From IMG/VR virus record IMGVR_UViG_3300037071_004025, positions 1 through 27,654 of that record: a stretch of DNA of 27,654 nucleotides. The stretch is one strand, 5' to 3'. Shown piece after piece: positions 21,808 to 27,654 of the stretch. The position numbers and the translations under genes are program-made. The DNA is from a virus. The notes under the pieces were generated by a model. That model saw only the letters and a program-made list of their open reading frames with translations. It had not been told where the DNA came from and made no database searches. How positions within the stretch are numbered: position 1 is the first letter of the stretch; every line of letters begins with the position of its first letter.

Positions 21808-21813
21808 GGGGAG

Positions 21814-21830
21814 AATACTGACACACGAAA
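21814..21830 (-). promoter_or_regulatory. Variant leaderless promoter of the HTH gene
   Basis: Minus strand TTTCGTGTGTCAGTATT, then six bases and ATG 21807. The upstream 11 bases match the shared element but the -10 is AGTATT instead of TATTAT, or TATTCT if shifted by two bases. It may be a weaker version. Confidence 0.6.
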
Positions 21831-21860
21831 CCCTGTCCGGGCAGTGTCCGATCGGCGTGG

Positions 21861-22070
21861 TCACGACGGGATCTCGAGACCGGGGCAGCAGTTGCGGACG
21901 GCGTAGCGGGCGAACCTGCCGTGCGGGCAGCGGAGCGCCGGCCCGAGGGACACGTAGGAGGACCCCTCCGCCCGGGCGGGCGGAGGGGTGAGGGTGTCGA
22001 GGAGGGCGTAGACCCGGGGGCACTCGGCGGTGGCGAACCGGCCGTGCGGGTCGCGGGGCTGCTCGCTCAC
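21861..22070 (-). CDS. Cassette gene 2, duplicated HGRFA motif
   Basis: A 69-residue protein from GTG 22070, overlapping the previous stop (GTGA). It holds two copies of a PHGRFA motif, at DPHGRFATAECPRV (about 7-20) and CPHGRFARYAVRNC (about 48-61), each with nearby cysteines (C17, C48, C61, C62), perhaps two halves of one metal site. Between them lies a Pro/Ala linker. The family is not recognised. It shares a unit with the 97-residue gene. Confidence 0.65.
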   Translation of the reverse strand: MSEQPRDPHGRFATAECPRVYALLDTLTPPPARAEGSSYVSLGPALRCPHGRFARYAVRNCCPGLEIPS

Positions 22071-22360
22071 GCGGTCCACTCCGCCCGGAGGGTGCGGTTG
22101 AGGGCGGCGGCGGCGCGGCCCGGGGTGCCGTGCTCCTCGATGAGGTCGCGGGCCGTCCCGGGGAGGATGAGGGGGATGAGGGTGCCGTCGTCCTCCCCGA
22201 GGTCCTCCCCCTCGATGGTCTGGAACACCTCGAGGCGGGCGAGGTACAGCGCCGGCCCGGTGGAGTAGTCCGCGAGGTCGAGGACGACGGTGCCGAGGAG
22301 GCGGGTCGCCGCGGCCGCGAGGGTAGCGGCGGTGACACGGGGGGTGCTGGTCTGCGTCAT
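22067..22360 (-). CDS. Cassette gene 1, unknown
   Basis: A 97-residue protein from ATG 22360 that begins MTQTSTPRVT. It is Ala/Leu-rich: helix AATLAAAATRLLGTVVLDLA, strand ALYLARLEVFQTIEGED, acidic turn, LIPLILPGTARDLIEEHG and helix AAAALNRTLRAEW. There is no signal peptide or membrane span. CGTTAT lies six bases before the ATG, a weak -10 without the upstream half of the shared element. The product is not recognised. Confidence 0.7.
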   Translation of the reverse strand: MTQTSTPRVTAATLAAAATRLLGTVVLDLADYSTGPALYLARLEVFQTIEGEDLGEDDGTLIPLILPGTARDLIEEHGTPGRAAAALNRTLRAEWTA

Positions 22361-22366
22361 ACCCCC

Positions 22367-22372
22367 ATAACG
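22367..22372 (-). promoter_or_regulatory. Weak -10 of cassette unit 1
   Basis: Minus strand CGTTAT, six bases before ATG 22360. The spacing matches the other leaderless starts but the upstream GTGYGTC block is missing, so this is the least certain of the set. Confidence 0.4.
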
Positions 22373-22520
22373 GCCGATTCGGGCCGGAGCTTTAGCGGGG
22401 GGAGCGGATCTCCCCCATCCGGGGGGTGTCCGGCTCTGGACAGTCCGGCGGGCGCTTGAGTCCCCCGTAGGGGAGGGCTACCGCGCCGGCTGCCGGCCAC
22501 ACCGTACCGCGGACATGGAG

Positions 22521-22564
22521 CGGCCCCCGCCCGGCTGTTATGACGCAGACCGGGGCGGGGGCCG
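22521..22564 (-). terminator. Terminator after the capsid protease gene
   Basis: Perfect 12-bp stem CGGCCCCCGCCC (22521-22532) and GGGCGGGGGCCG (22553-22564), loop 20 bases, about 74 bases past the protease stop. It isolates the cassette from the head genes. Confidence 0.7.
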
Positions 22565-22637
22565 CCGTGAGGTGCCAGACCCCGGCGGGCGTGTCCCGGG
22601 TGACCCGGGCCGCGGGGGAGGCAACCTGCCGTCGAGT

Positions 22638-24377
22638 CTAGCCGGCTCGCCGGCCGATGCCGATGCGCTCGAGGGCGAGTCGCGCCCGCAGCTTGTCCAC
22701 GGGGGCCATGCGCTTCGCGACCTCGCGGGCGATGATCTCCTCCACCCGGTCAGACTGGCGGACAGGAGCCGAGGCGACCCCGGCGGCGACGACGGCGCGG
22801 AGCCGGCCCGACGCGGCGACAGCGTGCGGGCGCTCGACGGGGAACCCGGGGACGTTGCAGGCGAGGAGCCCGACCAGGCGCATCCCCCCATCCCAGATCG
22901 GCTCGCGCCAGTCGCCGGAGAGCTTCGCGGCCTGCAACTCGCGGACGGTCTCGGGGGACACCCCGGGCCGCACTGCTCCGTTGAGCCAGAATCCGAACTC
23001 GTCCTCGCCTACCCGGACGTCCGCTGCCGCGGTGCCCGTGTTGTCGTAGTGCTCCTTCGCGGCCCACGCCGAGACCCGGGGGTCGGTGGAGGCGTGCCCG
23101 GTCCCGAGGGTGATCTGCCCGACCGAGACCAGGGACCCCTCCGCGGTGCGGACCGCTCCGAGGTGGAACATCGGGTATTCGCCGTCCGGGGATGCCAACT
23201 CCTCCGGGGTCAGGCAAATCCCCTGCATGCCGGTGTGGCAGGTGCCGCGGAGGGCGTAGTGCCCGAAGATCCGCCCCTCCTCGGTGAGGGTGAGGGGGGT
23301 CGGGCCGTCGAAGTTCGGCGGGTCGAACCAGGCGGCGGGCGGGGCCAGGGGGCCCCCGCCGGAGGCGACGACGGCGCGGCCGGCCTGCTCGTCGTCGCAG
23401 GAGGTGCACCCGGTCCCCTCCACGATCCGGACGGGGCGCATCCCGACCTCGGCGAACCGTGCTCGAGCTGCCGCGCCGGAGGCGACGACGGCGAGGGACG
23501 CGGCCTCCGCCGGCTCCGGGACGGCCGGCGTTCCGTCCGTGACGTTTCCCTCGGCATCGGTGACCCGGCCGGTCATCTCGATGTAGGCACCGGGGAAGGC
23601 GGGGAACGGGCAGATGGTCGCACCCATGAGGGCACCCTGCGTGACGCGCTCCCGGCCGTCGAGGGGCCACCCGTCCTCATCGACCTCGGTTATCTCGATC
23701 TCCGAGCGTGCCTCGGACATGTCCACCGAGAGCCCGCGGAGGACCCCGGTCTCGACGTAGGTGCGGGTGCTCGCTGCCTCCTCGGTGTCGGAGACCACCC
23801 ACCCGCCGAGCCGCCACGCGAACACCCCGGCCCCGTAGGGCTGCCCGGTCTCGGGGTTCGTGGTGCTGCTCGCGTCGAACCGTTCGGCGGTGTCGATCCG
23901 GCCGGCGGTGACGGCGGCGTCGTGCCCACCCCACCCGCCGTCGGGGTTGCGGCGCATCGCCATGAGGGTCCAGGGGAGGGCGCGCCGGCCGATCCCGCCG
24001 GGCTCGAAGTAGCGGTTATCGGCGGTGAGCCACCCCTCGAGGAAGGACACGGGCATCGTGAACTCGGCCGCGTTCGGGGGCGGGGGTAGCTCGGTGTCCA
24101 CGGGGGTCCGCTCCGCTGGCGGGGGGTTGCCGGGGAGCACCTCGTCGGACACGACGATCCCGAGGTCGTTCGGCTCCACCTCGTCGTCGTCCTCATCGTC
24201 CTCCGCGAGGGCGACCCGGAGCCGCTCCACGTCCTCCTCGGACAGTTCGACGGTGCCGGCTGCGAGGCGCTCGAGGAGGGTCGGGCCGTCCGCGACGACG
24301 GCGCGCCACCTGCCGGCCTCGAACCGTCCGAACCGGGACAGCGTGTCCCCAGGGTTGTCCACGGGCTGTGCATCCAT
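22638..24377 (-). CDS. Capsid maturation protease
   Basis: A 579-residue protein from ATG 24377 behind GAGGA. The protease part lies at about 105-230: GHDAAVTAGRID (H152) and LRGLSVDMSE (S217) are the likely catalytic residues of the actinophage head protease family. The second half is a conserved partner domain: IFGHYALRGTCHTGMQGICL, SVGQITLGTGHAST, HYDNTGTAAADVRVGED, SGDWREPIW and LACNVPGFPVERP. This half-pattern is characteristic of Streptomyces-type phage protease genes and may be a structural or scaffold part. The protein cleaves the capsid protein's N-terminal region during head maturation. It lies between portal and capsid, as expected. Confidence 0.9.
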   Translation of the reverse strand: MDAQPVDNPGDTLSRFGRFEAGRWRAVVADGPTLLERLAAGTVELSEEDVERLRVALAEDDEDDDEVEPNDLGIVVSDEVLPGNPPPAERTPVDTELPPPPNAAEFTMPVSFLEGWLTADNRYFEPGGIGRRALPWTLMAMRRNPDGGWGGHDAAVTAGRIDTAERFDASSTTNPETGQPYGAGVFAWRLGGWVVSDTEEAASTRTYVETGVLRGLSVDMSEARSEIEITEVDEDGWPLDGRERVTQGALMGATICPFPAFPGAYIEMTGRVTDAEGNVTDGTPAVPEPAEAASLAVVASGAAARARFAEVGMRPVRIVEGTGCTSCDDEQAGRAVVASGGGPLAPPAAWFDPPNFDGPTPLTLTEEGRIFGHYALRGTCHTGMQGICLTPEELASPDGEYPMFHLGAVRTAEGSLVSVGQITLGTGHASTDPRVSAWAAKEHYDNTGTAAADVRVGEDEFGFWLNGAVRPGVSPETVRELQAAKLSGDWREPIWDGGMRLVGLLACNVPGFPVERPHAVAASGRLRAVVAAGVASAPVRQSDRVEEIIAREVAKRMAPVDKLRARLALERIGIGRRAG

Positions 24378-24382
24378 CGGGG

Positions 24383-24586
24383 TCAGTCCTCCTCGGGCGG
24401 GCCGTACAGGTCGTTTCGGCGGGTGAGCACATAGCCGCGCACCCATAGGAGCCGGTTCTCGGATCCGGACGGGTAGACGTCGAGGACAGCGCGAGAGTCG
24501 AGCCCCGCCTGATAGGCGGCGACCCCGGCGTCGAACGCCTCGATCTGCGCCGGGGACGGCTGCGGGACCGGTCCTGCGCTGGTCAT
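24383..24586 (-). CDS. Small Rmf/CrpP-like protein
   Basis: A 67-residue protein whose ATG 24586 overlaps the portal stop (ATGA). The pattern AFDAGVAAYQAGLDSRAV, then YPSGSENRLLWVRGYVL with RR, recalls the ribosome modulation factor/CrpP family (A..G..A...G.......NPY......W..G+). Ribosome or enzyme binding would be expected from that family, but this short match is not proof. Its place between portal and protease is translationally coupled to head genes. The N-terminal 12 residues are Pro-rich. Confidence 0.6.
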   Translation of the reverse strand: MTSAGPVPQPSPAQIEAFDAGVAAYQAGLDSRAVLDVYPSGSENRLLWVRGYVLTRRNDLYGPPEED

Positions 24587-27500
24587 CGCCGGCCTCCTCG
24601 GTGCTCGGTGCGGTCCCGGTTGATCCTGCCGTTCTCGGCGGCGTGCTTCGCTGCCCGCTCCGCGAACGCGGGGGACCCGGTGCGGGCGTAGTAGAACTCG
24701 GTCCAGGTCATGCGCCGGTTCGTCTCGAGGTAGCCGAGCAACTCCTCCGACCCGTAGCGGTAAAGCTGATCGACGGGGCCGGTGAGGAGCGCCCGGGTGG
24801 AGACACCGCGGGACCTGCCGCGGTCGTTCGTGAGGTTGCCGCGGGTAGCCTCCTCCGCCTCGAGCATGAATGTCTCGTACCAGAGGGCGTACTCCTCCTG
24901 TACCTGCGCCCGGGACGGCCCGCTCTCGTCGGTGAGCCCGATCACGGAGTGCGTGTGCGGCCGGCCCCCGACCCGGTTGTGCGTGAGCCCGGGGACACCG
25001 TTGCGGGCGGCGAAGTCGTCCACGGCCCGGCGGACCTCGTTGAGGTCGGGGTCCTCCTCGAGGAGTCCGCGCTCCTCGAGGTGCTGCAGTTCGCCGGCCT
25101 CGTACTCCTCCCACTGCTCGTACTGCTCGAAGCGGCGCAGCTCCCGGGGGTCGCCGTCCGAGATCCGCAGGGACATGTGCTCGACCAGGTTGTCGTGCTG
25201 CTCCGGTGTGAGCTTCGAGAGGTAGGAGTAGGTGAGCCGGTAGGGCACCCCGGCCTCGTCCTTCGCCGGCCGGCGGGCGGCGGTGCGCTTCGTTGCGGCC
25301 TTCTCGACGGGCCGCGCCGGGGGGGCGTCGTCTCCCCGGTAGGGGACGGTCGGGGCGACAGTGCGGCGGCGGGGCCCCTGCTGCGCTGCCACCTCGCGGG
25401 CGGCGTCGGTGGCCCGACCGCCGGCCAGGTCCCCGATCTCGTCGGCCACGTCGCGCTGCCGGATGCCGTCCGACCAGACGGGCATGTAGTCGCAGTGGCA
25501 TCCCTTGTGGTCCCCGGGGGCCATGCTGCCCCCGATCCACTCGGCCCCGGTGCCGGTGGTGTCGAGCTCCGGTGCCCCCCACGTCGGGAACCGCACCCCG
25601 TCGAGGCGCTGATGCGGGAGGAACGGGCGGGTCGAGATCCCGTAGGCCCACTCGTAGTGGTCGATCTCCGATCCCTGGCCGCGCATGAAGTCGGACAGCA
25701 GCTCCCCGGTTCCGAGCCCCCCGACGCCGCGGTTCCGCGCCCCGGGGAGACCGTCGCGGGTGAGCCCGCCGATCGCGGTGTGCAAGCCTCCGGCGGTGGC
25801 GAGCGCGCCCCGGACCAGGGACGGGTTCACGAGGGAGTTCGGGATCTCCCCCCGGTCGGGGATGTCGGGGTCGCCGTCGTAGAGGTGCTGCTCCGCGACG
25901 TCCCCGAGCCCGGTCTGCAGGAACTCCCACCCGGCCTCGATGCCGTCCCGGAAGGCGAGGTTCAGTTCACCGACCAGGCGGCGGATCTCCTCGGTGTTGG
26001 AGTCCGCGCCGAGGAGGCGGACGCAGGTGGCGATCGCGTCCTCGCTGGCGGCGGTCGTCCACTCGACGTACTGCGTGCGGAGGCGGGCGTACTCGTCCGC
26101 GAGGAGTTCGGCCTCGTCCAGACCGAGGGCGGCGACGACGGCCGGTCCGAGGGTGCCGGCGACCTGCTGCCCGGGGATGCCGGCGATGCGCTCCCGGTAG
26201 ACCGATGCGGTGGCGGAGCGGGTGGCGGCGGAGCGGACACGGTTGCCGGCCCGCTCGAGGACCCGGGCGAGGGCGGCGTCGCATGCCCCGACCAGGCGCT
26301 CCCGGAGTGCTCGGTCGATCTCCATGAGCCGGCGGGATAGGCGGATCTGCTCCTCGGTCGGTTCGGTGGTGGCCGCGGAGGTGACAGCGCGGGGGGAGAT
26401 CCCGAGCCGGGCGAGGGCGGAGGCGGCGCGGGTCGCTGCCGGCTGCTCGATCGCGGGCGGGCCGTCCTCGTCCGGTTCGGTCTCGGGGACGCGCTCCGAG
26501 TCCACGCGGGTCGGCTGCCCGAACGCGCCCCCGGACGTCTCGGGGGGGCCGATGAACGGAAGCTCGGGGAGGTCGAGCGCGGCCATGACTGCGGTCGGGT
26601 CGAACCCGGTGAGTATGAGGGTCTGCGCGGTGGTCGAGAGGGTGGACAGTTCGGCGGGGGTGCGGCCGGTCTCGCCCACCTCCTCGTCGGCGCGGGGGTC
26701 CTGCACCAGGTTCGACGGGTCGTACCAGATGACGACGCGGGAGACGATCGGCCAGGGGAACCCCATCGTGAGGAGGGTCGCCCGCAGATAGCCCACGGTG
26801 AGGGCGGCGCAGGAGGCGGCGACGATCGGCTCGACGTGGTGTGTCCAGGTGGCGAGGTCGATCTGCCAGGCGGTCCAGTGGTTGACGTCCGCGAGCCCGG
26901 TGATGATCTCCGGGGGGACGTCGAGTCCGGTCGCGAGGCGGCGCAGTGCCTTCTCCTCGGTGATCTCGGCGTCCTTCGTCATCGGACGGTCGAGGGTGAC
27001 GTGCCGGATCTCTTTCAGGTCCTCGCGGTCGCCACGGAGCATGAGGGGGACGACAGCGGAGGGGGCGGACTCGTCCCCGATCGGGGTGACCATGGCGAGG
27101 GTGAGGTCAGCCATGACCTTCGACGCTTTCGAGTCGGACTCGTCGCCCATCCCATCGCCGGCCGCGTAGGAGTCGGCGGTCTGCCCGGTGCCGGGCTGCG
27201 GGGAGGCGCTGCCGGTGATGATCCCGTTCGGCATGAGGAGGACACCGTTGCCGGCGATCCGGTTTCGGAGGGCGGCGCGCCTGCTCCGGCCGGCGAGGAG
27301 GATCTCCTCGCAGGTGTCCAGGAGCGCCCGCATCGGGGAGTCGGGCCACTCGGAGAACTGCGGGTGCGGGCACCACAGGCGGGCGACGTAGGCGTCGTCG
27401 GGGAGTCGCCGGCCTGTCTCGAGGGACGTCGTGGCGACGGTGCTCGAGACCAGGAAATACCCCTCGTCGGTGATCCGCAGCTCGTCCATGCTGCGGATCG

Positions 27501-27654
27501 ACCACTCCTCGCGGCCGGTCTCCGGGTCGGTGAACCCGAGGAGGTAGCACTCGCCCACGGTCTCGAAGTTCTGCACGACGGGGGACAGGATGACCCCGTG
27601 CCCGGCAGCGTCCCCGGTGAGCCGGTCGAGCGCGGCCTGCGCTGCCTCCCGGAT
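24583..27654 (-). CDS. Portal protein fused to MuF-like domain, 5' end outside window
   Basis: The frame is open to the right edge, so the start lies beyond it; about 1,023 residues are visible. The portal core includes GVLLMPNGIITGS and LDVPPEIITGLADVNHWTAW with HHVEP, a typical actinophage portal segment for the ring that DNA is packaged through. Near residue 385 (numbered from the in-frame GTG at 27576) a second part starts: a long helical region, then STRPFLPHQRL and HKGCHCDYMPVW, the Cys/His end of MuF-like minor head proteins. The final 290 residues are charged, helical and unrecognised. One ORF carries both portal and MuF parts, in contrast to the usual two genes. Terminase is presumably upstream. 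Confidence 0.88.
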   Translation of the reverse strand: MREAAQAALDRLTGDAAGHGVILSPVVQNFETVGECYLLGFTDPETGREEWSIRSMDELRITDEGYFLVSSTVATTSLETGRRLPDDAYVARLWCPHPQFSEWPDSPMRALLDTCEEILLAGRSRRAALRNRIAGNGVLLMPNGIITGSASPQPGTGQTADSYAAGDGMGDESDSKASKVMADLTLAMVTPIGDESAPSAVVPLMLRGDREDLKEIRHVTLDRPMTKDAEITEEKALRRLATGLDVPPEIITGLADVNHWTAWQIDLATWTHHVEPIVAASCAALTVGYLRATLLTMGFPWPIVSRVVIWYDPSNLVQDPRADEEVGETGRTPAELSTLSTTAQTLILTGFDPTAVMAALDLPELPFIGPPETSGGAFGQPTRVDSERVPETEPDEDGPPAIEQPAATRAASALARLGISPRAVTSAATTEPTEEQIRLSRRLMEIDRALRERLVGACDAALARVLERAGNRVRSAATRSATASVYRERIAGIPGQQVAGTLGPAVVAALGLDEAELLADEYARLRTQYVEWTTAASEDAIATCVRLLGADSNTEEIRRLVGELNLAFRDGIEAGWEFLQTGLGDVAEQHLYDGDPDIPDRGEIPNSLVNPSLVRGALATAGGLHTAIGGLTRDGLPGARNRGVGGLGTGELLSDFMRGQGSEIDHYEWAYGISTRPFLPHQRLDGVRFPTWGAPELDTTGTGAEWIGGSMAPGDHKGCHCDYMPVWSDGIRQRDVADEIGDLAGGRATDAAREVAAQQGPRRRTVAPTVPYRGDDAPPARPVEKAATKRTAARRPAKDEAGVPYRLTYSYLSKLTPEQHDNLVEHMSLRISDGDPRELRRFEQYEQWEEYEAGELQHLEERGLLEEDPDLNEVRRAVDDFAARNGVPGLTHNRVGGRPHTHSVIGLTDESGPSRAQVQEEYALWYETFMLEAEEATRGNLTNDRGRSRGVSTRALLTGPVDQLYRYGSEELLGYLETNRRMTWTEFYYARTGSPAFAERAAKHAAENGRINRDRTEHRGGRR

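Larger units (their letters stand above)
22361..22637 (-). other. Gap between protease and cassette, with hairpins
   Basis: 277 bases without a supported gene. It holds the protease terminator (22521-22564), a small inverted repeat GGGGGAG/CTCCCCC (22398-22404, 22410-22416, five-base loop) and a weak -10 (22367-22372) for the first cassette gene. A 33-codon plus-strand ORF (22540-22641) begins with the same 12 bases as the cassette genes but is not convincing as a gene. Confidence 0.5.

Noticed and set aside
21808-22338. N-terminal extension of the HTH protein in the same frame
   Set aside because: The extra 177 residues are Ser/Pro/Arg noise lying over two other cassette genes; the promoter and conserved start place the ATG at 21807.
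22540-22641. Plus-strand ORF as a true gene
   Set aside because: It overlaps a terminator loop, is Arg/Ala-rich and lacks a -10 at leaderless distance; kept only as a sequence curiosity.
22515-26340. Long plus-strand frames opposite protease and portal
   Set aside because: Their composition (Gly, Val, Leu, Arg, Pro rich) mirrors the complementary codons of recognised minus-strand genes.
27576-27576. GTG 27576 as the portal start
   Set aside because: The frame stays open with good protein texture (AAQAALDRLTGDAAGHGVIL) to the window edge, so the true start is outside.
1-27654. CRISPR array, insertion sequence, integrase or attachment site
   Set aside because: No spaced direct repeats, transposase, recombinase motif or tRNA-end duplication was seen; lysogeny cannot be judged from this window.

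Overview
The window is a high-GC, gene-dense stretch of a tailed double-stranded DNA phage with a long-tail (siphovirus) gene set. Several families (portal, capsid protease with an adjoining conserved C-terminal domain, major capsid protein, head-tail adaptor) look like those of phages infecting Streptomyces and related actinobacteria. The very high GC, frequent GTG starts, chained GTGA/ATGA start-stop overlaps and GC-rich hairpins without long U-tracts fit an actinobacterial host. I cannot name the host or phage. All genes but one are on the minus strand, so the genome reads from high to low coordinates. No terminase, integrase, repressor or replication polymerase is visible; the terminase probably lies beyond the right edge.

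Layout in reading order. (1) Head module, 27654 to 22638: a portal fused to a MuF-like domain (5' end cut by the window edge), a small Rmf/CrpP-like protein and the capsid maturation protease, closed by a terminator. (2) An unusual cassette, 22360 to 20126: six small accessory genes in four short transcription units. Three units have a clear promoter whose -10 lies 6 nt from an ATG, so their mRNAs are probably leaderless; the fourth has a weaker match. Three of the units end in an intrinsic hairpin. All four first genes begin with the same 12 bases (Met-Thr-Gln-Thr). (3) Major capsid protein, with a hairpin after it and another upstream, 19872 to 18082. (4) Head-tail connector and tail genes, 17993 to 13204: two structural proteins, head-tail adaptor, SAP-domain protein, tail terminator-like protein, HK97-gp10-like protein, a tRNA-like element, and tail assembly chaperones joined by a -1 frameshift. 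(5) Tape measure, distal tail protein, minor tail proteins, amidase endolysin and a two-TM holin-like protein, 13203 to 4877. (6) A lone plus-strand HNH endonuclease, 4462 to 4818, convergent with the late genes across a shared terminator. (7) Early-type genes, 4379 to 3: a ribbon-helix-helix regulator, ERF-family annealing protein, zinc-finger/helical protein, 23-aa membrane peptide, small Cys-containing protein and SSB in one overlapping operon; then a second operon of unknown genes; then a 16-aa leader ORF and a winged-helix-like protein.

The most notable point is a 17-bp element, consensus TTNCGTGYGTCTATTAT. It occurs ahead of both early operons and, intact or nearly so, ahead of three of the four units in the cassette inside the structural genes. 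This suggests the cassette is expressed with the early genes, and perhaps controlled by the same regulator, although it sits between late capsid genes. All functional statements are from reading the sequence; no database search was run.
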